Assembly (NCBI GenBank): GCA_020354025.1
Contig: CP070638.1
Span: 749,906 to 813,905, forward strand
Direction: 5' to 3'
DNA: 64,000 nt
From: Fidelibacterota bacterium
Lineage (GTDB): Bacteria; Fidelibacterota; Marinisomatia; SCGC-AAA003-L08; TS1B11
The translations under genes and the position numbers were made by a program. Under the pieces are notes generated by a model. The model made no database searches and was not told the DNA's origin. It worked only from the letters and a program-made list of their open reading frames with translations. How positions within the stretch are numbered: the stretch's first letter is position 1; each line of letters begins with the position of its first letter. Positions 20,574-29,181 of this stretch are shown here, in pieces.

Positions 20574-22199
20574 TCAGGAACCTATCTCAAGGGCTTTCTC
20601 ATTGATTTTCTTCAGGCTGTTTCTTGCCTGGAAAACCAGAACAACGGCAACCACAAAAAGTAAGACCGTAACCAGCAGCAGAGGAAGATTTCCGGCCATA
20701 AGATGCTTATAGATAAGGCTCCCCAGAGCGGTCAGTGTGACGCAGAACATGAAATACATCGGGTACTTTACGAAACTGTTCTTTTTCCGGAGTCCGGCCA
20801 GCCATACCGTAACGGCTAACAGCACCAGGGAAGCCAGGAGTTGGTTGGCCGAACCGAATAGCGGCCAGATTGTCTCGCTGGTGCCGGAAAATACCAGTAG
20901 TCCGGCAAAAACAATCGTCACCAGGGTTCCCACATAGCGATTCCGACTCAGAATTGATTGTCTGCCCTCGCTCTCGAAGAATTCCTGGAACGCGAACCTA
21001 CCCAACCTAGTGGCCGTATCCAGAGTAGTCAGGGCAAAGGCCGAGATGGCCAAGGCGGCGAAAGTCACGCCGGCCTCATAAGGCAGGCCCAGGTGGGAAA
21101 GGAATCCACCCACGCCGGAAGAGAAGATACCTATCGGACCGCCGCCCTCACTTGTAACCAGGCGGCTGTAATCCCCCTGCAAGATAGTAACCGCGGTGAT
21201 CAACGCCACGACAGCCAGCAGTCCCTCCAGGAGCATGCTGCCATACCCTATTGGCCGGGCGTCTGTTTCCGAACTCAATTGCTTCGATGTCGTCCCAGAA
21301 GAAATCAGTGAATGAAATCCGGATATCGCGCCACAAGCCACCGTAACGAAGAGGATCGGAAAGAGGTAACCCAGTTCCGTGTGGAATTGCGTCACCGGGG
21401 GAAACGAAATCTCAGGATTGACCACGACAATACCTATCACACTCCCCAGCAGCGTAAAAAACAGCAGGAAGGAGTTCAGATAATCTCTGGGCTGGAGCAG
21501 GATCCATACCGGCGTGACCGCCGCCACAAATACATACCCAAAGAGTACGTATATCCAGAAGTCGTACGATTGTTCAATAGGGAACCGAATCCCCAGGACC
21601 ACACAACCCAGCAGGAAGGCCACGCCCACCAGTGATGCCAGCCACAAGGGTGCCTTGAAGCGATAGATTGTAGCCCCGAAAACCACCGCAAGCAGAATAA
21701 AGAGCAAAGAAGATGTGACCGTAGCGGGTTCTTTTACGAAGATACTGGCAACCGCCTTACAGAAAACCGCGATAACCAGAACCAGTAATAACCAGGTAAA
21801 GATCAGAAAGAGCTGCTTCCCAGACCTGCCGATATGGTCCTCGATAACTTCGCCGATGGACTTGCCGCCGTGCCGTATGGAAGCGACCAGTGAGGAGAAA
21901 TCATGTACGCCGCCTATGAGTGTGCTTCCGATGAGAATCCAGAGCAATACCGGGACCCACCCAAACACCGCGGCATAGATTGGCCCGAGAATAGGAGCTG
22001 CACCGGCGATAGAAGCGAAATGGTGCCCGAAAAGCACCGGCGCCCTGGCTGGCACGTAGTCAACGCCATCACGCTTCGTGTGCGCGGGAGTAGCCCTCTC
22101 GGGATCAAGGCCATATCTCCGGGCCAGGTTCCGTCCGTAGAAGACGTATGCAGCAACCAAAACAACAATCGAGACAATGATCAGCCAGGAAGCTCCCAT
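20574..22199 (-). CDS. cstA: CstA-family carbon-starvation transporter
   Basis: Inner-membrane transporter; E. coli CstA and BtsT take up peptides or pyruvate. The 541-residue protein has about 15 hydrophobic helices and the conserved N-terminal motif with YVPARAPVLFGHHFASIAGAAPILGP, followed by GGVHDFSSLVASIRHGGKSIGEV. It is shorter than E. coli CstA (701) and matches the compact form lacking the extra C-terminal helices. First gene of the run with the aminotransferase and glycerate kinase, hinting that it imports a related carbon source such as pyruvate or a peptide. It is divergent from the sulfatase-maturase gene. Confidence 0.88.
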   Translation of the reverse strand: MGASWLIIVSIVVLVAAYVFYGRNLARRYGLDPERATPAHTKRDGVDYVPARAPVLFGHHFASIAGAAPILGPIYAAVFGWVPVLLWILIGSTLIGGVHDFSSLVASIRHGGKSIGEVIEDHIGRSGKQLFLIFTWLLLVLVIAVFCKAVASIFVKEPATVTSSLLFILLAVVFGATIYRFKAPLWLASLVGVAFLLGCVVLGIRFPIEQSYDFWIYVLFGYVFVAAVTPVWILLQPRDYLNSFLLFFTLLGSVIGIVVVNPEISFPPVTQFHTELGYLFPILFVTVACGAISGFHSLISSGTTSKQLSSETDARPIGYGSMLLEGLLAVVALITAVTILQGDYSRLVTSEGGGPIGIFSSGVGGFLSHLGLPYEAGVTFAALAISAFALTTLDTATRLGRFAFQEFFESEGRQSILSRNRYVGTLVTIVFAGLLVFSGTSETIWPLFGSANQLLASLVLLAVTVWLAGLRKKNSFVKYPMYFMFCVTLTALGSLIYKHLMAGNLPLLLVTVLLFVVAVVLVFQARNSLKKINEKALEIGS

Positions 22200-22358
22200 T
22201 TCCTCTATCTCACCTTTCCAATGGTAATGGTGCTATTTTTCCTCGGGGCAGACTGTTGAACTTATGAATAATATTCCAGCCGGATTAACTGTTCTTTCAA
22301 ACATGGTCATTATAGACACAGAGTTTAAACAATCGATAGGGGATGAAGGAGTATTGCC

Positions 22359-22472
22359 GTGAATGAGAGCACTTCCAGTATTAATATTCGCCTTGATTGT
22401 GAACGGTCACCTCAGGAGATATACAACTTGAATCCTTCAGTAACATCCAGTGAATCTACCAGGGGAAGATGA
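22359..22472 (+). CDS. Candidate 37-residue leader peptide coupled to the sulfatase maturase
   Basis: A short frame starting with GTG at 22359, seven bases after a good ribosome-binding site (AAGGAG at 22346-22351). It ends in a TGA that overlaps the ATG of the maturase gene (ATGA). The peptide begins VNESTSSINIRLDCERS, has one cysteine and no signal peptide. The site, spacing and overlap are what translational coupling would look like. It may be only a leader that couples translation, or chance. No homologue is recognised. Confidence 0.3.
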   Translation: MNESTSSINIRLDCERSPQEIYNLNPSVTSSESTRGR

Positions 22473-23770
22473 ATAGCACCAGCCAACCTGCCAGCAGGCC
22501 CTTCCACGTGCTGGCCAAGCCCATCGGCCCCATCTGCAACCTGAACTGTGAACATTGTTTCTATCTCGTCAAGGAGCAGCTCTATCCCGATGTGAAGTCC
22601 TTCCGCATGACCGAAGAGACGCTGGAGCACTTCATCCAGCAGTACATCGAGGGGCAGCCTGAACACACCCCGGAGGTGAACTTCGCCTGGCAGGGCGGAG
22701 AGCCAACCCTTCTGGGAGTGGAGTTTTTCCAGCAGGCCGTGGAGCTGCAGGAGAGATACCGACGCCCGGGCCTGCGCATTTCCAACTCCCTGCAGACCAA
22801 CGGCGTCCTGCTCGATGACCAGTGGGGAGCTTTCCTGCACGAGCAGAATTTCCTGGTGGGGATCAGCATTGACGGCCCCGAGCAGCTCCACGACCGCTAC
22901 CGGCGGGACCGCAAGGGCCGGGGCTCGTTCCGCAGCGCCATGGCCGGCCTGGAGGCGCTCAAGAAGCACGAAGTGGAGTTTAATACGCTTACCGTTGTGC
23001 AGAACGATAATGGAGACCACCCCGATGAGGTCTACGACTTCCTGAAAGAGATCGGCTCCCAGTTCTTCCAGTTCATCCCCATCGTGGAACCCGAGGGGGA
23101 CGGAAAGGCATCCTACCGCAGCGTGGGATCGGAGCAGTACGGTCGTTTCCTCAACCGGGTGTTCGACCACTGGCTGGAACAAGAGGACGTGGGGACCGTC
23201 TTTGTGCGGGACTTCGACATGCTGCTCGGCCTGGTCATGGGGCAGCCCTCTTCGGTGTGCGTCCACGCAGAGACCTGCGGGCTGGCGGCGGCCATCGAGC
23301 ATAACGGCGACCTGTACAGCTGCGACCATTTCGTCAACAAGGAGGACCTACTGGGGAACGTAACCGGGCAGACCATCAGCGAGATGATCGACGGCGTCAA
23401 GCAGACGGAGTTCGGCCGGGACAAGCGGGACACCCTGCCGCGCCCCTGCCGGGAATGCCCCTACCTAGCATACTGCTTCGGCGGCTGCCCCAAGGACCGC
23501 CTCGTAAACACCCCCGACGGCGAGCCGGGATTGAACTACCTTTGCGCGGGCTACAAGCTATTCTATAGTCATACCCTGCCTGTCATGGAAAAGATGGCCA
23601 AGTGCCTGCGGGCGCAGCGTCCGGCCAGCGACTACCATAATATAGAAGCCATTGTTCGAGATATGGCTGTGGCGCAAGGCCTGGCCATGGGGCGCAACGA
23701 TCCCTGCCCCTGCGGCAGCGGCCTGAAGTTCAAGAGGTGCTGCGGGGAGAAGGGAGCGAACGCAAATTGA
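22469..23770 (+). CDS. Anaerobic sulfatase-maturating enzyme (radical SAM/SPASM) with C-terminal SEC-C motif
   Basis: Oxidises the active-site cysteine or serine of sulfatases to formylglycine without oxygen. The 433-residue protein has the radical SAM CxxxCxxC at Cys23, Cys27 and Cys30, the SAM-contact WQGGEPTLLG, SIDGPEQLHDRYRRD, and a SPASM region with Cys residues in VCVHAETCGLAAAIEHNGDLYSC and CPYLAYCFGGC that would bind two further 4Fe-4S clusters. The Asp in NGDLYSCDHF matches the family catalytic Asp. The last 26 residues form a SEC-C zinc motif (Cys413, Cys415, Cys424, Cys425), an extra domain. AGGGGAAG precedes the ATG. Four sulfatases encoded 7-14 kb away are its obvious substrates. 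Confidence 0.93.
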   Translation: MNSTSQPASRPFHVLAKPIGPICNLNCEHCFYLVKEQLYPDVKSFRMTEETLEHFIQQYIEGQPEHTPEVNFAWQGGEPTLLGVEFFQQAVELQERYRRPGLRISNSLQTNGVLLDDQWGAFLHEQNFLVGISIDGPEQLHDRYRRDRKGRGSFRSAMAGLEALKKHEVEFNTLTVVQNDNGDHPDEVYDFLKEIGSQFFQFIPIVEPEGDGKASYRSVGSEQYGRFLNRVFDHWLEQEDVGTVFVRDFDMLLGLVMGQPSSVCVHAETCGLAAAIEHNGDLYSCDHFVNKEDLLGNVTGQTISEMIDGVKQTEFGRDKRDTLPRPCRECPYLAYCFGGCPKDRLVNTPDGEPGLNYLCAGYKLFYSHTLPVMEKMAKCLRAQRPASDYHNIEAIVRDMAVAQGLAMGRNDPCPCGSGLKFKRCCGEKGANAN

Positions 23771-24346
23771 AAAATCGAAGATAATTGACTGCCGCCAGGG
23801 TGTTGCCTGCCGGACTTCCAAAATTCCGCAAAATCCCACCAAAATTCTGCATTTTAAAACTTTTTCCTGACGAGGACTGTCTGCGTTCATGCTGCGCTGG
23901 ACAGGGGTGTAAATCTCCCTGTTGATAAATGTTTTCATCCCGAGACCAGCGGCGGGAGGGCTCAAGGAGCGACATGGCGGCGGCATTGTCAGCATGCTGG
24001 AATTTAAACAAAAGACCGGGGATTGTCGTTCGCCTGGTGCGCTATATGCGCGAAGAATCGCTCATCCCCCTCACTCCGCGGGGCCCTATTTCTCGGGGAT
24101 AGGGGGAGAAAGAGAATAGCGGGAGGCAGCTACCGGCAAACCAATAAGAATGGAACCGCAGAGAGCGCGGAGAAAAAAATGTTAACCGGCAAGCTAGCAC
24201 TGAGGCTAGCCGCTTGCAGCTCGAATCCCGCCGATGGCCCCGCCGTTGGCAGGATTTAGAACGGGATTGATGATGGGAATATGCTATTGATTATTTTAAT
24301 AGCACCATTTTGATGGAAATGAGAATGGGCGAAGGAATAGAATTGA
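23771..24346. other. 575-base intergenic region, no gene recognised
   Basis: Lies between the convergent maturase gene and the first of the tandem secreted paralogs. Short frames on either strand lack ribosome-binding sites and family resemblance. It contains several small inverted repeats: CCCTAT/ATAGGG with a nine-base loop at 24084-24104, and GCTAGC repeated as a hairpin near 24190-24212. Neither has the T-run of an intrinsic terminator. It could hold the terminators of both flanking genes or a decayed sequence. Confidence 0.5.
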
Positions 24347-26551
24347 TCAACGGACAATGACGAATTTCTTCATTACCTTCTCGTTGGTCTCGTTATCCGT
24401 GATCACAGCGATATAGAGACCACTGACCACCACCTGACGTGAGGCAGTCGTGTGATCCCAGTATTCGTCGCCGGTACCATCAGTATGTTCGATGATATCA
24501 ATCAACTCACCCAATTGGGTGTAGATCCTGATGGTACAGTAACCCGGGAGATCCAGAAAGCCGAGCTTGTCCTGAATGTCAGGATAGCGAATATCCTCAT
24601 CGGCACCAATATGGTATGGATTGGGAACGATTACGATATCATCAAGGTTATCCGACAGCCGCCCGGACATGACCGGGAAGTAGGTCTGGGTATAATACCG
24701 GTTACTCTTAAGGGATTCGCCAGTCGGTGTTTTACCGGTCACATCGGTATTTACAGGACCGACTGCCTGTAGGTAATAAAAGTGCCCCAGATTCACGATC
24801 GGTCCATTTTCAGCAGTCACGGCATCTCTATACGCTCTGGCGCTGCCTGGCAGTGTAGCGATCCTCTCATAGTAGGCTGAATGATGGAAGATGGGTGACG
24901 TGCGCCAGACTTCCCATGCTACGGGATCCAGCTCACCCGCATAGGTCTCCCACTTCAGGTCAATGGCTCCGCCGAACGAAGTTACGTCGAAGGTCGCCGG
25001 CGGCAGTGGAGCCTTTGGAATATCAAAGCCGGACTCGTAGTTGGCTTTGGCCCGCTTAAACATGTCAAACAGAGAATCCCTGGATGTCATTACCCACTCG
25101 TTCTTGGTCATTGAAACGCCGCTGCCGGCCGGCCACTCGATATCAAGTGCATCATCGGCTCCGGAGGCCTTATAGGCGATGCCGATCTCCAGCTTGGCGC
25201 TATCGCTCAGACCGGCGACGCCCTCAGCAACAACCAGATGGACATCATCGCCAGGACTCATCGAGTAAGGACCGAAACCCTCTACAAACGACCAGCCGTC
25301 CCTGTAAGGGATGATCGTCTCCCAAGACTCGGGCCGCGGTGTGGCGAAATACTGCCCCGGCGGCTGCCCCTCATCGCTGGGTTCGACCAAGTCGGCGTGG
25401 TGGGGATAATATCGACCGGTAGTTATATGTTCATTGTACTGGCGGAGCATGAGACTTTCATCGTACTCACTCTCCGCAAGGTCGGGGTGGTCACTATTAA
25501 GAAAGCCCATGGTTGATGGCTGCCGGCCAGCCAGATCCGCCGGATCGGCTCCATCCGGCCAGGTACCGGCCGGTGTCGGGTCCACGGCATTGGTCTCATC
25601 GTCAGCCGCCTTGTCGGCATGGATGTAGACCCGCCCGGCAAAATGACCGGCCGCCAGACGTCCCAGGGTATCCCCAGGTGCCGAAAGCGCAGACCACCAA
25701 GAAGGGTTTTCCCGCCACATGGGCTGGCCGAGAGAATTAAACTCTGTCTGTTTGGGATTATATCCAGCCCAGGCATACTGGGCGGTGAAGTCGACCCCAT
25801 AGTCCTCGTGACCGTCACCCACAGCGTCATTCATCGTAAACCTGCCCCACGGCGCACCATCACCGGTAATCCAAGCCGAGGCGGCATGGAATGCATAGCG
25901 TTGAATCCAGAAAAAGTAAACGCCGTTCAGGACTTGGTCAGGCAGCTCCACATCTTCATCCTTATCAACGTCACCGGTATTGGTGAAGGTATACTCGATG
26001 ATGTGGTAGTTGTCATGGAACTGCTGGTCGAAGGCGTAGACCTTCTGCTCCAGCTCGATACCTACCCGGTTAACATTCCGGTTGTAGATCATTCGGTCAG
26101 CCCTCAGCGTGGGATCGACCTCGTCAACCACCGACCAGTAGCGGAAAGAGATATTGCCATTGACCCGCACCACCGGCGGCTCAAACCGGCTGACAAGTTT
26201 GAACTCCCGACTGAAAAACTGCAAGGTACCTCCGTCACGGGGTCCCAAGTGGGCGATCTTTACCGGCCAGAGTTTGCCGGTCTCATCGGTAAAGTCCTTA
26301 ACCGCCACCCACAAGCCCTCCGATATCTTGTTGCCTGAGTTCTTCTCTATGGCAGGAAAGGCTAACTGATTTTCGGCGTCAGCTTCCTCAATCCGAAGAG
26401 CGCCAGCCGCCGTGTAGGGAGAGTGTAAGCGACCGATGGTCATCCATTTATATCTATATTGCGCCTGAAGGAAAGTCGCCGGCAATCCCAGGTACAGTGC
26501 CAACAACGAGATCGCCGTAAACCGGATGGTGCTATGCAGGGCAGCGATCAT
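24347..26551 (-). CDS. Large secreted protein with FN3-like and C-terminal sorting-type domains, paralog A
   Basis: A 734-residue exported protein of unknown function. It has an N-terminal signal peptide (about 1-30, ending near LQAQ), a long beta-rich region (about 35-500), a fibronectin type III-like unit (about 515-610, PPATFDVTS... to YYLQAVGP) and a C-terminal domain of about 95 residues starting DIVIVPNPYHIGA. It continues with IRIYTQLGELIDIIEHTDGTG and ends SGLYIAVITDNETNEK...KKFVIVR. That tail is the kind used for secretion and surface attachment in T9SS-type or FlgD-like proteins of the FCB group. AGGAGGT lies just before the start, next to a palindrome (26562-26576). It is a near-copy of the next gene. 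Confidence 0.85.
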   Translation of the reverse strand: MIAALHSTIRFTAISLLALYLGLPATFLQAQYRYKWMTIGRLHSPYTAAGALRIEEADAENQLAFPAIEKNSGNKISEGLWVAVKDFTDETGKLWPVKIAHLGPRDGGTLQFFSREFKLVSRFEPPVVRVNGNISFRYWSVVDEVDPTLRADRMIYNRNVNRVGIELEQKVYAFDQQFHDNYHIIEYTFTNTGDVDKDEDVELPDQVLNGVYFFWIQRYAFHAASAWITGDGAPWGRFTMNDAVGDGHEDYGVDFTAQYAWAGYNPKQTEFNSLGQPMWRENPSWWSALSAPGDTLGRLAAGHFAGRVYIHADKAADDETNAVDPTPAGTWPDGADPADLAGRQPSTMGFLNSDHPDLAESEYDESLMLRQYNEHITTGRYYPHHADLVEPSDEGQPPGQYFATPRPESWETIIPYRDGWSFVEGFGPYSMSPGDDVHLVVAEGVAGLSDSAKLEIGIAYKASGADDALDIEWPAGSGVSMTKNEWVMTSRDSLFDMFKRAKANYESGFDIPKAPLPPATFDVTSFGGAIDLKWETYAGELDPVAWEVWRTSPIFHHSAYYERIATLPGSARAYRDAVTAENGPIVNLGHFYYLQAVGPVNTDVTGKTPTGESLKSNRYYTQTYFPVMSGRLSDNLDDIVIVPNPYHIGADEDIRYPDIQDKLGFLDLPGYCTIRIYTQLGELIDIIEHTDGTGDEYWDHTTASRQVVVSGLYIAVITDNETNEKVMKKFVIVR

Positions 26552-26561
26552 GGGTACCTCC

Positions 26562-26576
26562 TATCATCTCATGATA
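26562..26576 (-). promoter_or_regulatory. Inverted repeat TATCAT-n3-ATGATA abutting the ribosome-binding site of paralog A
   Basis: A perfect 6+6 inverted repeat with a three-base loop. On the coding strand its last bases run straight into the AGGAGGT ribosome-binding site, so it could act as an RNA hairpin that affects translation or as an operator. The same element, with one loop base changed, sits at the same place before paralog B. Shared ancestry alone may explain this. Confidence 0.4.
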
Positions 26577-26708
26577 AGGAGGATTGAAGCAATTATGAAT
26601 CAAGTCATGCAAGGGATCGGTATGATGTCAAATCCGCCGTGAGAGAATAGTACCCGCCCCAGACATTTCGTGTTTCCGGCTCGCCGCGGCAGCTGGGCCG
26701 AAACTCCC

Positions 26709-28922
26709 TCAACGAATAATGACGAATTTCTTCATTACCTTCTCGTTGGTCTCGTTATCCGTGATCACGGCGATATAGAGACCACTGGCCACCACCTGGC
26801 GTGAGGCCGTCGTGTGATCCCAATATTCGTCACCGGTACCATCGGTATGCTCGATGGTATCAATCAACTCACCCAATTGGGTGTAGATCCTGATAGTGCA
26901 TTTACCCGGGATATCCAGAAAGCCGAGTTTGTCCTGAAAGTCAGGATAACGAATATCCTCCTCGGCACCGATATGGAACGGATTCGGCACGATCACAATC
27001 TCATCAAGCCCGCCCGACCCGCGTCCCGACATGACCGGGAAATGGGTCTGGGTATAATACCGGTTACTCTTAAGGGATTCGCCAGTCGGTGTTTTACCGG
27101 TCACATCGGTATTCACCGGACCGACTGCCTGGAGGTAATAATAGTGCTCCTGGTTCAAGACCGGTCCATTTTCAGCAGTCACGGCATCCGTGTAGTCCCG
27201 GGCACTGCCTAACAGAGTAGCGATCTTCTCATAACTTGTCGAACGGTGGTAGATCGGTGACGCGCGCCAGATCTCCCAGGACACGGGATCCGGTTCTCCC
27301 GGGTAGGTCGTCCATGCCAGAGTGATAGCCTCCCCGGATGAGGTTACATCGAAGGTCGCCGGCGGCAGCGGGGCCTTCGGAACATCGAAGCCGGACTCGT
27401 AGTTGTCAATAGCCCGCTCAAACATATCGAACAGAGAATCCCGGCACGTCATCACCCACTGGTTCTTGGTCATCGCCACGCCACTGCCGGCAGGCCATTC
27501 GATATCAAGCTCGTCATCGGCGCCGGAGGCCTTGTAGGCGATGCCGATCTCCAGCTTAGCGCTGTCACTCAGACCAGCTACGCCTCCGGCCACTACGAGA
27601 CGGACATCGTCGCCCGGCTTCATGGAATAAGGCCCGAAACCCTGCACGGACGACCAGCCACCATAGTCGTGGATACCCAGCACGTAGCTGGGATCGTTCC
27701 GCGGGGTGGCAAAATACTGCCCCGGCGGCTGGCCCTCATCGCTGGGTTCGACCAAGTCGGCGTGATGGGGATAATATCGGCCGGTGGTTATATGCTCATT
27801 GTACTGGCGGAGCATGAGGCTTTCATTGTACTCGCTCAAGCCAAAGAGGTCCGCGTGGTCCATATTGAAAATGCCCATGGTTGACGGCTGCCGGCCAGCC
27901 AGATCCGCCGGATCGGCACCATCCGGCCAGGTACCGGCCGGTGTCGGGTTCACGGCATTGGTCTCATCGTCAGCCGCCTTGTCGGCATGGATGTAGACCC
28001 GCCCGGCAAAATGACCAGCCGCCAGACGCCCTGAGGTATCCTCATCAAACGGTAAAATCCCCGAAATCCAGCGGATGCCCCACGGCCACATAGGCCCACC
28101 CAGAGAATTGAACTCGGTCTGGTCGGGATTATACCCGGCCCAGGCATACTGGGCGGTGAAGTCCACCCCATAGTCTTCGTGACCGTCACCTACCACGTCA
28201 TTCATCGTAAACTGGCCCCAAGGAGCGCCCCCACCTACCGCCCAGGAAGAGGCAGGATTTATACTATAGTGTTGAATCCAGAAAAAGTAAACGCCGTTCA
28301 GGACCTGATCCGGCAGCTCCACATCTTCATCCTCATCGACATCACCGGTATTGGTGAAGGTATACTCGATGATGTGGTAATTGTCATGGAACTGCTGGTC
28401 GAAGGCGTAGACCTTCTGCTCCAGCTCGATACCCACCCGGTTGACAATCCGGTTGTAGATCATCCGGTCAGCCTTAAGCGTGGGATCGACCTCGTCAACC
28501 ACCGACCAGCGGCGGAAGGAGATATTGCCATTGACCCGCACCACCGGCGGCTCAAACCGGCTGACAAGTTTGAACTCCCGACTGAAAAACTGCAAGGTAC
28601 CTCCGTCACGGGGTCCCAAGTGGGCGATCTTTACCGGCCAGAGTCTGCTATCCTCATCGGTAAAGTCCTTAACCGCCACCCATAAACCTTCCCCATACCT
28701 ATTGCCTGCGTTCTTCTCAATAGCCGGGAAGGACAGCTGGCTGTTACCATCAACCTCCTCACGCCGAAGAGCACCGCCAGACGAGTAGGGGGTGGACAGA
28801 CGGCCGATATCCACCCACTTATATCTATATTGCGCCTGAAGGAGAGTTATCGGCAATCCCAGGTAGAGGGCCAACAACGAGATCGCCGTAAACCGGATGG
28901 TGCTATGCAGGGCAGCGATCAT
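26709..28922 (-). CDS. Large secreted protein with FN3-like and C-terminal sorting-type domains, paralog B
   Basis: A 737-residue protein with the same layout as paralog A: signal peptide, long beta-rich region, FN3-like unit and a C-terminal domain starting EIVIVPNPFHIGA and ending KKFVIIR. Signal peptide, most of the central region and tail are nearly identical to paralog A. Differences cluster in three places: around the YSINPASSWAVGGGAPW segment, the WPWGIRWISGILPFDEDTS segment and the NDPSYVLGIHDYGGWSS segment. All look like surface loops between conserved strands. That pattern suggests a change in what is bound while the scaffold and export signals stay fixed. Function unknown; the location inside a glycan-degradation region suggests a surface glycan-binding role. 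Confidence 0.85.
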   Translation of the reverse strand: MIAALHSTIRFTAISLLALYLGLPITLLQAQYRYKWVDIGRLSTPYSSGGALRREEVDGNSQLSFPAIEKNAGNRYGEGLWVAVKDFTDEDSRLWPVKIAHLGPRDGGTLQFFSREFKLVSRFEPPVVRVNGNISFRRWSVVDEVDPTLKADRMIYNRIVNRVGIELEQKVYAFDQQFHDNYHIIEYTFTNTGDVDEDEDVELPDQVLNGVYFFWIQHYSINPASSWAVGGGAPWGQFTMNDVVGDGHEDYGVDFTAQYAWAGYNPDQTEFNSLGGPMWPWGIRWISGILPFDEDTSGRLAAGHFAGRVYIHADKAADDETNAVNPTPAGTWPDGADPADLAGRQPSTMGIFNMDHADLFGLSEYNESLMLRQYNEHITTGRYYPHHADLVEPSDEGQPPGQYFATPRNDPSYVLGIHDYGGWSSVQGFGPYSMKPGDDVRLVVAGGVAGLSDSAKLEIGIAYKASGADDELDIEWPAGSGVAMTKNQWVMTCRDSLFDMFERAIDNYESGFDVPKAPLPPATFDVTSSGEAITLAWTTYPGEPDPVSWEIWRASPIYHRSTSYEKIATLLGSARDYTDAVTAENGPVLNQEHYYYLQAVGPVNTDVTGKTPTGESLKSNRYYTQTHFPVMSGRGSGGLDEIVIVPNPFHIGAEEDIRYPDFQDKLGFLDIPGKCTIRIYTQLGELIDTIEHTDGTGDEYWDHTTASRQVVASGLYIAVITDNETNEKVMKKFVIIR

Positions 28923-28932
28923 GGGTACCTCC

Positions 28933-28947
28933 TATCATTTCATGATA
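28933..28947 (-). promoter_or_regulatory. Inverted repeat TATCAT-n3-ATGATA abutting the ribosome-binding site of paralog B
   Basis: Same element as before paralog A, with loop TTC instead of CTC on the plus strand; both arms are conserved while other upstream bases have begun to diverge. It adjoins the AGGAGGT ribosome-binding site on the coding strand. Confidence 0.4.
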
Positions 28948-29181
28948 ATGAGGATTGAGCCAATTATAAGTCAAATTATGCAAACGATTAGGAATATGTC
29001 AATAGGAATATGTCAAGCCTGCTGCGAGAGAAGTGGTGGGACTCACGTGAGCAGTTAAAAAAAATGTAGTATATACTCCAACAGCTACTAAAGCGGATTT
29101 GAAATGGGTCTGGTGGGCTGTTAATATTCAGCCTTAACATGACGTGTTAAACGCAGTCGAGCCTATCAAACGGAGGATCAG

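Larger units (their letters stand above)
24347..29030. repeat. Tandem direct duplication of about 2.3 kb
   Basis: Two copies in the same orientation: 24347 to about 26650 and 26709 to about 29030. The similarity covers the whole coding sequences and continues roughly 100 bases upstream of each start (GGGTACCTCCTATCAT, ATGAGGATTGA or its near match, and CGAGAGAA-type sequence further out). Long stretches are identical at the base level, while three interior windows of the coding sequence differ strongly. This indicates a fairly recent tandem duplication with local divergence. Confidence 0.85.

Noticed and set aside
22412..23329. 305-codon open frame on the minus strand opposite the sulfatase maturase
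   Set aside because: Lies wholly against a clear radical SAM gene; its protein has no family features and reflects GC-rich codon use of the real gene.
24023..24259. 78-codon plus-strand frame in the gap before the tandem paralogs
   Set aside because: No ribosome-binding site, low-complexity sequence, no similarity recognised.
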